Assembly (NCBI GenBank): GCA_042408445.1 | Contig: JBHORC010000011.1 | Location: forward strand, 1-64,000 | Length of the DNA stretch: 64,000 nucleotides | Source of the DNA: CF-46 sp042408445 | GTDB taxonomy: Bacteria > Chloroflexota > Limnocylindria > Limnocylindrales > CSP1-4 | Direction: 5' to 3' | Part shown: positions 1 through 7,704 of the stretch, piece after piece | Numbering within the stretch: the first letter of the stretch is position 1 | How the letters are laid out: each line of letters begins with the position of its first letter | Notes under the pieces: generated by a model | Database searches by the model: none | The model's input: the letters and a program-made list of their open reading frames with translations, nothing else | Told to the model about the DNA's origin: nothing | Made by a program: the position numbers and the translations under genes

Positions 1-753
1 GGTCGCGGCGGCCGCGGGCGCGGTTGCGGCGGGCGCGGGAGCTGCGGTCGAGCGCGCCGGCGCCGGTCGAGCGTCGACGGTGGCCGATCGGATGTCGAGC
101 GGCTGGGCGATCAGGTCGGCGGGATACGAGGTCAGCTTCGCGCTCGGGCTTGTCGGCGGCAGGCCGTGGGTTTCGAGGACGGTCCCGTCCCCGGTCGCGA
201 CGATCTCCCGCCAGCCGATCCGCTCGGTGTAGGAACGGTCCTCGAAGGTGAGCGTGGCGGCGTGGTCGAGCGCCGGCGCGAGCGGCGCGACGAAGCCGCA
301 CTCGAGGCGGAGCGTGGACAGCCCGCCCGCTCCCGGCGGGAACGACACGGCGCTCGAGGTCGAGTCGAGGCCGAGCGGTGTCCCGCCGCGGGTCAGCCGA
401 AGGGACTCGGCGAGCTTCGTGCAGGCCGGGCCCGCCCACGCGCTGCCCTCGGCATCGCTGACCGTCCCGTCCAGGTCCTCGTCCATCGCCTGGCGCTCCT
501 GGAACGCCGGGATCTCGGCCATGTCGATGACGACCTCGAGCCGGACCGCGTCGCGGCCGACGATCAGTCCCGCGTAGTGGTTGATCGTGAAGTTGCCGAG
601 GGGATGGGCCGAGACGACCGCCGGAATCACGACGGACGCTGCGACCGCGAGGATCGCCGCCCACCGCCGCGACGCGGAGCGGCGCGCGCCCGGGCGGCGC
701 CAGGCCGGGCGGGAAGAGCGCAGAGCTTTCTGGTCGTGTCCGAGACGTCCCAT
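1..753 (-). CDS. Nickel/cobalt-exporter-like membrane protein, N-terminal part (runs off window)
   Basis: Reading leftward from ATG at 753, the frame is open for 251 codons to the window edge, so only the N-terminal part is present. Residues 1-50 are a basic stretch, then a hydrophobic signal or anchor ending in VVSA, directly followed by HPLGNFTINHYAGL. That motif is typical of the extracytoplasmic N-terminal domain found in front of HupE/UreJ or NicO-type nickel/cobalt transporters. The visible part is a soluble extracytoplasmic domain followed by an Ala/Pro-rich stretch; the transporter helices would lie outside the window. It is divergent from the thymidylate kinase gene, 89 bp apart. Seen: the signal sequence and the HPLGN motif. 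Inferred: metal export. Confidence 0.72.
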   Translation of the reverse strand, partial: MGRLGHDQKALRSSRPAWRRPGARRSASRRWAAILAVAASVVIPAVVSAHPLGNFTINHYAGLIVGRDAVRLEVVIDMAEIPAFQERQAMDEDLDGTVSDAEGSAWAGPACTKLAESLRLTRGGTPLGLDSTSSAVSFPPGAGGLSTLRLECGFVAPLAPALDHAATLTFEDRSYTERIGWREIVATGDGTVLETHGLPPTSPSAKLTSYPADLIAQPLDIRSATVDARPAPARSTAAPAPAATAPAAAAT

Positions 754-760
754 GTCGCCG

Positions 761-766
761 AGGGTA
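761..766 (-). promoter_or_regulatory. -10 box TACCCT, leaderless-type, for the exporter-like gene
   Basis: On the minus strand TACCCT is followed by 7 nt and then the ATG at 753. No Shine-Dalgarno fits between them, so transcription would begin at or beside the start codon. Confidence 0.5.
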
Positions 767-830
767 CGTCGCGCTCGGGCTCGTGGATGATCCGGCCGAA
801 CGGCAAGGGTCCGTGATGAGGGGCGCAACG

Positions 831-836
831 TACACT
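831..836 (+). promoter_or_regulatory. -10 box TACACT, leaderless-type, for tmk
   Basis: TACACT, then six bases, then GTG at 843. The spacing puts the transcription start on the GTG. This decides in favour of the 843 start over upstream ATGs at 783 and 816, which would lie before or on the promoter. Confidence 0.55.
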
Positions 837-842
837 CCGCCG

Positions 843-1538
843 GTGACTCGCCCAGGCACACCGGACCCCGCTGGCCGGTTCATCACGTTCGAGGGCCCCG
901 AGGGCGCCGGGAAGACCACGCAGGCGGCCCGCCTCGAGGCATTCCTCGCCGATCGCGGCCTCCCGGTGCTCTCGACCCGCGAGCCCGGTGGCACCGTCCT
1001 CGGGGAGCGGATCCGCGACCTGCTGCTTGCGCCGTCCTCCACCCCGATCGACCCTCTCGCCGACGCGCTGCTCTTCAACGCCGCGCGGCGCCAGCTGGTC
1101 GCCGACGTGATCGAGCCCGCCCTCCTCGCCGGAACATCCGTGATCTGCGCGCGGTTCGCCGATTCGACCCGTGCCTACCAGGGCTATGGCGGCGGCCTCC
1201 CGCTCGGTGAGCTCGACCGGCTCGAGGTCGTCGCGACGGGCGGCCTCCGGCCCGACCGCACGATCCTGCTCGATCTGCCGGTGGAGATCGGCCTCGCGAG
1301 GAAAGCGCCGGACGACCGGACCCGCTTCGAAACGACCTTCGATCTCGCATTCCACCAGCGCGTCCGGAACGGCTTCCTCGCCATGGCCGTCGCCGAACCC
1401 GGGCGCTTCGTCGTCATCGATGCCCGCGCCGACGAGGACGAGGTCGCGCGGCGGGTGGTGCGCGCGGTCGAACCCTTGTTCGAGAAACGGCGCCTCTCCG
1501 GTGAACCGAAACGAACCGGGATGCGCATCCCTCGATGA
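843..1538 (+). CDS. tmk: Thymidylate kinase
   Basis: dTMP kinase, making dTDP for DNA synthesis in the cytoplasm. The 231-residue protein has the P-loop FEGPEGAGKTTQ near the N terminus, the TREPGGT segment, the STRAYQG segment and an Arg-rich LID (APDDRTRFE). The usual DRY/DRF of the DRX motif reads ARF here (in CARFADST), an Asp to Ala change. Length is normal for the family. The stop overlaps the next start (ATGA), so it heads a tight operon with an ECF sigma factor and its anti-sigma factor. Identification is firm; the effect of the DRX change is unknown. Confidence 0.93.
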   Translation: MTRPGTPDPAGRFITFEGPEGAGKTTQAARLEAFLADRGLPVLSTREPGGTVLGERIRDLLLAPSSTPIDPLADALLFNAARRQLVADVIEPALLAGTSVICARFADSTRAYQGYGGGLPLGELDRLEVVATGGLRPDRTILLDLPVEIGLARKAPDDRTRFETTFDLAFHQRVRNGFLAMAVAEPGRFVVIDARADEDEVARRVVRAVEPLFEKRRLSGEPKRTGMRIPR

Positions 1539-2164
1539 ACGAGCCTCGGACCGCCCCTCGCGGACGCTCGGCGTCGCCGGCAGACGACGCTGACAGGCAG
1601 GTCCTCGCGCTCGTCGCGTCCGGGCAGCTCGATGCCCTGCAGGAGCTCTACGACCGTTACCGAACCATGGCCTACTCGATCGCTCTCCGGATCACCGCCG
1701 ATGCCTCGCTTGCCGAGGATGTCGTTCAGGACGCCTTTCTCGGCGCCTGGCGCAACGCGTCCCGCTACGTGGAGACTCGGGGCAGCGTGAAGACCTGGCT
1801 CCTCTCGATCGTCCATCACCGCGCCGTGGACGCGGTGCGCCGTCGCCGTCCCACGACCGAGCTGCCCGAGCGCGAGGACGTGCCGCCGCCCGCGCTCATG
1901 CTGCCGGACATCTGGCAGGACGTTGCCGCCGGTCTGGACCGCGAGGCGATCGCCGCGGCGCTCGCGACACTGTCGGACGTCCAGCGCGAGGCGATCGAGC
2001 TCGCCTACTGGGGCGGTCTCACGCAGCAGGAGATCGCGGAGCGGACCGCGACGCCGCTCGGAACGGTGAAGAGCCGCGTCCGGCTCGGCCTCCTGGCGCT
2101 CCGTCGCGCGCTCGAGGGGCACGTCGACACGGCCGAGGGGTTGGCCGGGGAGGTCAGCTCATGA
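1535..2164 (+). CDS. ECF-type RNA polymerase sigma factor (SigK-like)
   Basis: Alternative sigma factor of 209 residues. Region 2 (about residues 30-90) contains DALQELYDRYRTMAYSIALR and AEDVVQDAFLGAWR; region 4 (about 150-200) is a helix-turn-helix with LTQQEIAERTATPLGTVKSR. The ATG at 1535 overlaps the tmk stop, and its own stop overlaps the start of the RskA-type gene, so the sigma and anti-sigma proteins are translationally coupled. By family knowledge (SigK/RskA pairs) it should be held inactive by that membrane partner and released by an envelope or redox signal. The controlled genes cannot be told from this sequence. Confidence 0.93.
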   Translation: MNEPRTAPRGRSASPADDADRQVLALVASGQLDALQELYDRYRTMAYSIALRITADASLAEDVVQDAFLGAWRNASRYVETRGSVKTWLLSIVHHRAVDAVRRRRPTTELPEREDVPPPALMLPDIWQDVAAGLDREAIAAALATLSDVQREAIELAYWGGLTQQEIAERTATPLGTVKSRVRLGLLALRRALEGHVDTAEGLAGEVSS

Positions 2165-3120
2165 CCGACGAGCGACGGCCGCACGCGGCGGCGATCGCCT
2201 GCGACGAGGCTCGCGACCTCGCTCCGCTGTTCGTTCTCGGCGCGCTCGAGCGGACCGACGAGGCCGCCGTACGCGCGCACCTCGAGACCTGTGGCGAGCC
2301 GCACCCGGAGTTCGAGGAGCTCGGGAGCGTCGTACCGGCGCTGCTCGAGCTCACGCCGGACGAGCTGGTCGAGCCGCCGGCAGCGCTCCGCGATCGGATC
2401 ATGGCCGCCGCAGCCGCCGACCTCGCGAGTCGTGGGAACGCGACAGCCGAGCCGGCGCCGGTCGCAGAGCGGACCGTGCCTGCGCTCGTCGCCGAGCCGA
2501 CGGCACCCGCAGGAGAGCTCGCTGCGCGAACCCCGGCAGGGGAGCGCACGATCGCCTTCCCGAATGCGTCGGAGCGGACGGCGCGCGCCGAACGCCGACG
2601 GACGGGTGCGACGAGCCGCCTCGACTGGGTCATCCGGATCGCGGCGGTCCTCGCGATCGTCGCGGTCGGAGCGTGGGGGCTGAACCTCCAGGGGCAGCTC
2701 GATCGTGCGCGCTCCTTCGATCAGGCCGTCGCCGCGGTCGTCCAGGCCGGGGGGCAGCCCGGAGCGCGGACGCTCGCCCTGAACCCTGCCCCCGGCCACC
2801 AGGGGAGCGGAATCGCCGCCGTCGCCGCGGACGGCTCGGTCGTGCTCGCGATGCGCGAGCTGCCGGCCACGACCGGGACGCAGGTCTACACGGCGTGGGT
2901 CATCGTCGGTGAGCAGCCGACGGCGGTCGGAGACTTCTCAGTGGATCCGAGCGGAATCCGCTCGTTCACGACGAAGCCCTTCGCGACGCCCGCCGGCGCG
3001 ACGATCGCGCTCACCCTCGAGCCGAACCCGGGCAACACCGCGCCGAAGGGCCCGGTCGTGAGTGCCGGTGTCGCTGCGGCACCCGTCGGCGCCAGCATTC
3101 CGGGGCCGCTCGGAGCCTGA
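2161..3120 (+). CDS. Anti-sigma-K factor RskA family membrane protein
   Basis: 319 residues. N-terminal anti-sigma domain (about 1-85) with a partial zinc-finger signature (ACDEARDLAPLFVLGALE and HLETCGEPH), then an Ala/Pro/Glu-rich linker, one transmembrane helix near residues 158-173 (VIRIAAVLAIVAVGAWG), and an extracytoplasmic RskA-type domain (about 200-319) with QVYTAWVIVGEQP and FATPAGATIALTLEP. It should tether and inhibit the sigma factor encoded immediately upstream. The start is set by the ATGA overlap. The classical HxxxCxxC finger is not intact: a single HxxxC is seen, so zinc binding is doubtful. Confidence 0.9.
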   Translation: MTDERRPHAAAIACDEARDLAPLFVLGALERTDEAAVRAHLETCGEPHPEFEELGSVVPALLELTPDELVEPPAALRDRIMAAAAADLASRGNATAEPAPVAERTVPALVAEPTAPAGELAARTPAGERTIAFPNASERTARAERRRTGATSRLDWVIRIAAVLAIVAVGAWGLNLQGQLDRARSFDQAVAAVVQAGGQPGARTLALNPAPGHQGSGIAAVAADGSVVLAMRELPATTGTQVYTAWVIVGEQPTAVGDFSVDPSGIRSFTTKPFATPAGATIALTLEPNPGNTAPKGPVVSAGVAAAPVGASIPGPLGA

Positions 3121-3129
3121 GGCGCGGCG

Positions 3130-3145
3130 GCGCCGGTCCCGGCGC
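3130..3145. terminator. Palindromic hairpin between convergent genes
   Basis: A perfect 7-bp palindrome GCGCCGG-TC-CCGGCGC lies between the stops of the RskA-type gene and the convergent GGDEF gene. The loop is only 2 nt and there is no U-tract, so a terminator role is tentative. Confidence 0.25.
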
Positions 3146-3168
3146 TCGGGCCGGCACGCCCGGACGGA

Positions 3169-4152
3169 CTACGCCCCCGTCGCCTCCGCGATGCCGGCGT
3201 GGCCCGCGGCGCGAGCCCCATCGAGCGCGGCCTTGGCGGCGGCCACGACGCTCTCGGCGTCCGCGCCGTCAGTCGGGAAGCGGGCCAGCCCGACGGTGAC
3301 GGCGATCGAGTGGCCAGCCGCCGCCGGCAGATCGGCAACCCCGTCGAGGACCCGGCGGGCAACCGTTGCGCCGGCGGCTCCGGGTGCGACGACGAGGAAT
3401 TCGTCGGCACCGAACCGGGCGACCGTGTCGACGAGCCGGACGGACCCTGCCAGGACGGCGGCCACGGACCGCAGCGCGTCGTCGCCGGCGTCCCGGCCGG
3501 CGGTCCGGTTCAGCGCGCCGAAGTCGTCGATGTCGAAGAGGGCGACCGAGACCTCGCTGCCCTGGCGAGCGGCCCGGGTCAGCTCGAGCTCGAGGACGCG
3601 GGTGACCGTTCGGGCGTTCGCGAGACCCGTCAGGGAGTCCGTGTTGGCGAGGCGTTCGAACCACTCGGAACGCTCGGCGGCCGTGGCCGACAGCCGCGCC
3701 CGGTCGACCGCGAGCGCCGCGAGATCCGCGAGGAGCCGGAGGAGCGAGACGTCGGCTCCGTCCGCCTGGTCGGTGGAGCCGAAGGTGACCGCGATGGCTC
3801 CGAGCGGCTCCTCGACACCGTCGCGTGCCACGATCAGCGGCAGGGCGATCGTCGGACCGTCGCGCCGCTCCGTGCGCTCCCGGCCCGCAGTGGTGAGCGG
3901 ATGGGCGGGGTCCGACGCCGCGGACATCGCCTGCGACTGGCCGGCCTCGTCCAGGCCGATCGTCAGCGCAAGCTCCGGCTCCGGTCGATCGGGATCCTGG
4001 AGGCTCACGAGCGCGCTCGACGCACCCAGCGTCGCGACGGCTCCGGCCAGGAGCGTCCCGAGACCCTGGTCCAGGTCGGGTCCCCGGACGACGGCGGCCA
4101 CGCCGGCGGCGAGCGCTTCGAGCGGGCTGGGTCGGTCGGCCGGGTCTGGCAC
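3169..4152 (-). CDS. GAF-like and GGDEF-domain protein (possible diguanylate cyclase)
   Basis: 327 residues. About 1-155 resembles a GAF sensor domain; about 165-327 is a GGDEF domain with the entry motif NTDSLTGLANAR, the metal-site DIDDFGALNR, and the active-site loop RFGADEF. The second Gly of GGDEF is Ala, which may weaken catalysis or allow only GTP/c-di-GMP binding. The start is GTG at 4152, chosen because AGGAGA lies 6 nt upstream; the longer open frame continuing to 5124 is non-coding. No signal peptide or membrane helix is seen, so it is cytosolic. It is divergent from the c-di-AMP receptor gene. Confidence 0.85.
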   Translation of the reverse strand: MPDPADRPSPLEALAAGVAAVVRGPDLDQGLGTLLAGAVATLGASSALVSLQDPDRPEPELALTIGLDEAGQSQAMSAASDPAHPLTTAGRERTERRDGPTIALPLIVARDGVEEPLGAIAVTFGSTDQADGADVSLLRLLADLAALAVDRARLSATAAERSEWFERLANTDSLTGLANARTVTRVLELELTRAARQGSEVSVALFDIDDFGALNRTAGRDAGDDALRSVAAVLAGSVRLVDTVARFGADEFLVVAPGAAGATVARRVLDGVADLPAAAGHSIAVTVGLARFPTDGADAESVVAAAKAALDGARAAGHAGIAEATGA

Positions 4153-4206
4153 GCTGGTCTCCTGACGGCTCGAACGAGCGCCCGGAAGGTCGCGCTCGGC
4201 GGCGAG

Positions 4207-4212
4207 ATCGTA
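4207..4212 (-). promoter_or_regulatory. Possible -10 box (TACGAT) for the GGDEF gene
   Basis: Minus-strand TACGAT lies 54 nt upstream of the GTG at 4152, giving a leader of about 47 nt that includes the AGGAGA ribosome site. No convincing -35 was found. Confidence 0.3.
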
Positions 4213-4314
4213 CACCGCGGCCTGACCGGCAAGAGGTCGCCGGCGGTGTGGACGGCGGTCCGGGAGCGGTGCGCGGCCGCGCCGCGGAACCGCTCCGGCG
4301 CCACTGACCGGCGC

Positions 4315-4320
4315 TATGCT
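4315..4320 (+). promoter_or_regulatory. -10 box TATGCT, leaderless-type, for the c-di-AMP receptor
   Basis: TATGCT is followed by six bases (CCCGGC) and then GTG at 4327, with no ribosome site between. It fits the leaderless pattern seen at other genes in the window. Confidence 0.55.
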
Positions 4321-4326
4321 CCCGGC

Positions 4327-4656
4327 GTGAAGCTCGTGGTCGCGATCGTCCATCACGAGGATGCAGGCGCGCTCGTCGATGCCCTGCTGGACCGAGACTA
4401 TCGCGCGACGCGGCTGGCCAGCTCGGGCGGGTTCCTGAAGCAGTCGAACACGACCGTGATCCTGGGCGTCGATGACGAGCACGTCGACACGGTCCTCGAC
4501 GTTGTGCGCGAGACGTGCCACGCCCGGACGCAGGTCGTGAACCCGATGCCGCCGATCATGGAGCCGGGCGAGTTCTTCATGCCGTATCCCCTCGAGGTCG
4601 AGGTGGGCGGCGCCACGGTGTTCGTCCTCCCCGTCGAGCGGTTCGAGCGGATCTGA
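4327..4656 (+). CDS. Cyclic di-AMP receptor, DarA/PstA family (PII-like)
   Basis: 109 residues, the family's usual size. It starts KLVVAIVHHEDAGALVDAL, followed by YRATRLASSGGFLKQSNTT and ILGVDDEHVDTVLDVV; these are the ferredoxin-like strands and the T-loop region of DarA/PstA proteins, which bind c-di-AMP as a trimer. The RATRLASSGGFL stretch carries the typical ligand-binding residues. The partner and output are not known in most organisms. No diadenylate cyclase or phosphodiesterase is present in the window. Divergent neighbour: the GGDEF protein, a possible second nucleotide-messenger gene. Confidence 0.93.
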   Translation: MKLVVAIVHHEDAGALVDALLDRDYRATRLASSGGFLKQSNTTVILGVDDEHVDTVLDVVRETCHARTQVVNPMPPIMEPGEFFMPYPLEVEVGGATVFVLPVERFERI

Positions 4657-4693
4657 CGGCCGTGGCGGTCGCGCCGCGCGCCGCGAGCCTGCC

Positions 4694-5305
4694 GTGCAGC
4701 TCGTGACCTGGCCGCAGGCGCTCGCCGCGATCGAGGCCGGGGCGCCGGACGTCGTCGCCGCGTGGCGGGGCATCGAGGCGGACGAAGCCCTGGCCGTGCG
4801 CCGCGAGGTGCGCCGGCGGGCCGGCGTCGGGTCGACGGCCCGGGTGGTCGACCAGCTCGATGCGCTTGCTGACGCCCTCCTCGCCGTCGTCGAACGTCTC
4901 CCGAGCGATGCCTTCGGACAGCCGGGCGGCGAGGCCGACTGGACCGTGGCGGAGGCGATCGGACACGTCGCGGTGGCTCGCGCGGGCCTGGTCCTTTCGG
5001 CCTCGCTCGCGGCCGCCGGGCGGTTCCCCATCGACGCCCCTGCGGTCGTCCCGGGCATTCCCGGGCCGGCGGGCCTCGACCGCGAGACGCTGATCCGGAA
5101 GCTCGAGCAGAGCCGTCGCGTCATCGCCCGCGTCGCCCCCTCGATCGAGGGTTACGAGGCCGACCCGTGCCCGCTCGAGCATCCGCTCGTCGGGCGCCTT
5201 CGCTGCGGCGAGTGGCTGCTCTTCGCCGGTGTCCACGACGTGATGCACCTCGAGCAGCTCCACCGGATCGGGGCCGCGATGTCGCGGACGGCGTCGCGCG
5301 GCTGA
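4694..5305 (+). CDS. DinB-like (four-helix) protein
   Basis: 203 residues. The region from about 50 to 200 has the DinB/DUF664 pattern: an Asp-Trp-Thr segment followed by IGHVAVARA (first His), and near the C terminus HDVMHLEQLHRIG, whose histidines would complete a metal site. Members of this superfamily include thiol-dependent transferases and damage-induced proteins; the substrate here is not predictable. The N-terminal 45 residues (TWPQALAAIEAGAPDVVAAW) are less typical. The start is GTG at 4694, and a later start is possible. It lies 37 bp after the c-di-AMP receptor gene, possibly in the same transcript. Confidence 0.7.
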   Translation: MQLVTWPQALAAIEAGAPDVVAAWRGIEADEALAVRREVRRRAGVGSTARVVDQLDALADALLAVVERLPSDAFGQPGGEADWTVAEAIGHVAVARAGLVLSASLAAAGRFPIDAPAVVPGIPGPAGLDRETLIRKLEQSRRVIARVAPSIEGYEADPCPLEHPLVGRLRCGEWLLFAGVHDVMHLEQLHRIGAAMSRTASRG

Positions 5306-5385
5306 GCCCGGCCCGCGCCCCGGCCCTCGCTCGGCGCCGCGTTCGGGCGGTGGTCGCCGCCGCCTCGGCAGCCGGAGGGCTCCGC

Positions 5386-5413
5386 TAGAATCGAGGTCAC
5401 CACCGCCAGGAGG
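5386..5413 (+). promoter_or_regulatory. Promoter -10 TAGAAT (5386-5391) and ribosome site AGGAGG (5408-5413) for guaB3
   Basis: TAGAAT is followed by a short leader of about 20 nt that carries AGGAGG, 5 nt before GTG at 5419. This is a conventional leadered start, in contrast to the leaderless sites nearby, and it fixes the start codon. Confidence 0.6.
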
Positions 5414-5418
5414 CCGCC

Positions 5419-6594
5419 GTGCTCGACCAGACCGCCAGCCCGCCCGCCAACCGGCGCGTGTTCCGTTCGAAGGTCGACGACCTCCGCCCGACGTATGGCT
5501 TCGAGGACGTCTCCCTCGCCCCGGGCACGGACACGATGGAGCCGGCCGACGTGGAGCTCGGCCAGTGCTTCTGCGGGATCGACCTCTCCATCCCGATCAT
5601 CGCGTCGGCGATGGATGCCGTCGTCGACCCGTCGTTCGCCGGCGCGATCGCCTCCCTCGGCGGGCTCGCGATCCTGAACCTCGAGGGCGTCCAGACCCGC
5701 TACGACGACCCGACGGCGATCCTCCAGCGGATCGCCGAGGCACCGGACGACGAGGTCCACGACGTCCTCGCCACGGCCTATGCCGAGCCGATCCGCGAGG
5801 AGCTGATCGCGCGCAGGATCGAGGAGATCCACGACGCCGGGTCTCGTGCGGCCGTGGCGGCGACACCGGCGGCCGCTCGTCGATTCGGGCCGTTCAGCGC
5901 CGAGCACGGCGCGGACCTCTTCCTCGTCCAGTCGCAGGTCAGCAGCGCGCGGCACCTCGCGACCGGCTACGACCCACTGTCGCTGGCCGAGTTCACCCGC
6001 TTCATGCCGATCCCGGTCGCCGTCGGGAACACGACGAACAGCGCGGCCGCGTTCGCGTTGATGGAGCAGGGCGTCGCCGCGGTCTTCGTCGGAGTCGGGC
6101 CAGGTGCGGCCTGCACGACCCGCGAGGTCCTCGGGATCGGCGTGCCACAGGTGACGGCGATCAGCGATGTCGCCGCGGCTCGCGATTCGTATTTCGCGGA
6201 GACCGGCCGATACGTCCCGGTCGTCGCCGATGGCGGGATGCGCCGGGGCGGCGAGCTGGCGAAGGCGATCGCGGCGGGCGCCGACGCGCTGATGATCGGA
6301 TCGCCGCTCGCCCGGGCGCAGGAAGCGCCCGGGCGCGGCACGAACTGGGGCATGGCGGCGCCGTCGCCGACGCTGCCGCGCGGCACACGGATCAAGGTCG
6401 GGACGATCGGCTCGCTCGAGCGGATCCTGCTCGGTCCGGCCCACTCGACGGACGGGTCGGAGAATCTCGTCGGCGCCCTGCGGCAGTCCATGGCGGCGCT
6501 CGGCGCCCGAACGATCCGCGACCTCCAGCGGGTCGAGATGATCTACGCGCCGTCGGTCGCCACGGAGGGCAAGTCCTGGCAGCGCGGCCGCTGA
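5419..6594 (+). CDS. guaB3: GuaB3 family IMP dehydrogenase-related protein
   Basis: 391 residues of the IMPDH/GMPR (beta/alpha)8 barrel without the CBS-domain insert, which is the GuaB3 form known from actinobacteria and cyanobacteria. Seen: the N-terminal DLRPTYGFEDVSLAPG, IASAMDAVV, and the catalytic loop GVGPGAACTTRE with the active-site Cys at about residue 232, then VADGGMRRGGELAKAIAAGA and the mobile flap region. Expected to act on purine nucleotides at the IMP/XMP/GMP step. It stands alone with its own promoter. guaA follows 4 kb downstream; no classical CBS-containing guaB is in the window. Confidence 0.92.
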   Translation: MLDQTASPPANRRVFRSKVDDLRPTYGFEDVSLAPGTDTMEPADVELGQCFCGIDLSIPIIASAMDAVVDPSFAGAIASLGGLAILNLEGVQTRYDDPTAILQRIAEAPDDEVHDVLATAYAEPIREELIARRIEEIHDAGSRAAVAATPAAARRFGPFSAEHGADLFLVQSQVSSARHLATGYDPLSLAEFTRFMPIPVAVGNTTNSAAAFALMEQGVAAVFVGVGPGAACTTREVLGIGVPQVTAISDVAAARDSYFAETGRYVPVVADGGMRRGGELAKAIAAGADALMIGSPLARAQEAPGRGTNWGMAAPSPTLPRGTRIKVGTIGSLERILLGPAHSTDGSENLVGALRQSMAALGARTIRDLQRVEMIYAPSVATEGKSWQRGR

Positions 6595-6648
6595 CGGACT
6601 GAGCGGATCGCGGATCCGTCGCCCGCTGGTCGGCTGGGTCGCGGCGCC

Positions 6649-6990
6649 GTGGATGACGAGCTCGTCGGGCACGGGCGTGTGGCGCGGCTCGAGATCGCGG
6701 GGCGGCAGAGCGGCGTCGCGCGCCGCGTCGCCGTCGGCTACGTCGAGCGCGTCGACGGGTCGCTGATCGTCGCTGCGCGCGAGCCGGGTGCCGGCTGGGC
6801 GCGGAACCTCGAGGCGGCCGGGGTCGCGGTCGTCACGATCGGCGATCGCTCGATGACGGTCGACGCGGAGGTGCTCGAGGTCGGGGATCCGCGTCGTTCC
6901 GCCGGCGTGCGCGACCTGATCCTCCGCTACGGAACACCGTCCGAGGCGCTCGGCCGCGGCGCCGTGTTCCGACTCGTTCCGCGCGCCTGA
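6649..6990 (+). CDS. DUF385-type (deazaflavin-dependent nitroreductase fold) protein
   Basis: 113 residues, short for the family. It carries the split beta-barrel pattern LEIAGRQSGVARRVAVGYVERVDG, then LIVAAREPGAGWARNLEAAG, which matches the substrate/cofactor lip of F420H2-dependent quinone/nitro-reductase-like proteins (PF04075). These bind deazaflavin F420 in actinobacteria and Chloroflexota, but small members may not be catalytic. The start is GTG at 6649, directly followed by DDELVGHGRVARLE; no strong ribosome site was seen. It lies 54 bp after guaB3 in the same direction. Confidence 0.75.
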   Translation: MDDELVGHGRVARLEIAGRQSGVARRVAVGYVERVDGSLIVAAREPGAGWARNLEAAGVAVVTIGDRSMTVDAEVLEVGDPRRSAGVRDLILRYGTPSEALGRGAVFRLVPRA

Positions 6991-7147
6991 CCCTGCCGGG
7001 GATCCCGAGCGGCCAGTGGGCGCCATGGCCCGGTCGTACGTCATCCGTCGCACGACCATTCGTTACGTTCGGACGATGGCCGGACCCGCAGCCGGGCAGC
7101 AGCATGTGGTCACGGCACCTGCCGAACCGGCCGCAAGGGATGGACCG

Positions 7148-7270
7148 ATGGACCCGCTCGGGACCCTGATCGTGTCACTGGGAACGCTGATCGTTCTCGA
7201 CCTCGCCGCGCTCCAGCTCGGCGGATCGCGACGACCGCGGAACCGGACCCGGCCCGCTCGCTCGCGCTGA
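7148..7270 (+). CDS. Small single-helix membrane peptide
   Basis: 40 codons starting at ATG 7148, with AAGGGA about 7 nt upstream. The peptide has a hydrophobic segment (LGTLIVSLGTLIVLDLAALQLG) followed by a strongly basic tail rich in Arg, so it would sit in the membrane with its C terminus in the cytoplasm. The family is not recognised. It is followed 95 bp later by a clear terminator-like hairpin. Support: ribosome site, amphipathic layout and terminator; no homology argument is available. Confidence 0.45.
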   Translation: MDPLGTLIVSLGTLIVLDLAALQLGGSRRPRNRTRPARSR

Positions 7271-7365
7271 ACCCGGCGCCGCTCCGGCGGCGACGCACAA
7301 CTGAATCCGTCGACGGTCGGGAGTCTCCTCCCTCCTCCCCTTCCGCCCGTCGCCAGGCTCCGAAT

Positions 7366-7397
7366 GAAGCGACGCCGTCTCCTCCCGGCGTCGCTTC
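7366..7397 (+). terminator. Rho-independent-type hairpin
   Basis: GAAGCGACGCCG pairs perfectly with CGGCGTCGCTTC (12 bp, 8-nt loop), followed by TTCGCG. It fits a terminator for the small membrane peptide transcript. The U-tract is minimal. Confidence 0.6.
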
Positions 7398-7524
7398 TTC
7401 GCGTCCGGGCGAGGTTTCGAGGCGCTCGGCGCCGCCTCGTCCGTCTACGTCATTCGGCGTAGGCCGGGCCGCGTCACTTGTCGGTGGCACCGCTCCGAGC
7501 GAGCGGCGAACCTAGGCCTCGCCA

Positions 7525-7557
7525 ACAACTGAAGAACAACCGAAGAACAATCGAAGA
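7525..7557. repeat. Three tandem 11-bp repeats, consensus ACAA(C/T)(T/C)GAAGA (array 1)
   Basis: Three perfectly abutting 11-bp units: ACAACTGAAGA, ACAACCGAAGA, ACAATCGAAGA. They are AT-rich relative to the window. They are followed 17 nt later by a 14-bp hairpin. The same arrangement recurs at 9054-9139. The unit is about one helical turn, which would place copies on the same DNA face. Read on the minus strand, the array is a pyrimidine-rich tail after a hairpin. Confidence 0.85.
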
Positions 7558-7574
7558 GCGTTGCAGCAGCCAGG

Positions 7575-7608
7575 CGACCGGACCGTCGAATCTCGACGGG
7601 TCCGGTCG
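7575..7608. terminator. Strong hairpin adjoining repeat array 1
   Basis: Arms 7575-7589 and 7593-7608 pair over 14 bp with one bulged G (7600) and a 3-nt loop. On the minus strand it lies 97 bp past the stop of the DUF1028 gene and is followed by the T/C-rich complement of array 1, so it could terminate that gene. An RNA element of unknown role is the alternative. Confidence 0.5.
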
Positions 7609-7704
7609 TTCGGTGTCCGACGTGTCTCGCGCTGCACGTCGCCGCGCCGTGGGCCCGGCGGCGTGCGCAACGACAGGCGCCGGCGCGCTGCTCCCGGCTC
7701 CGCC

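Noticed and set aside
4860..5124. Extension of the GGDEF frame to 5124
   Set aside because: Upstream of 4152 the translation loses domain similarity and crosses the c-di-AMP receptor and DinB-like genes on the other strand.
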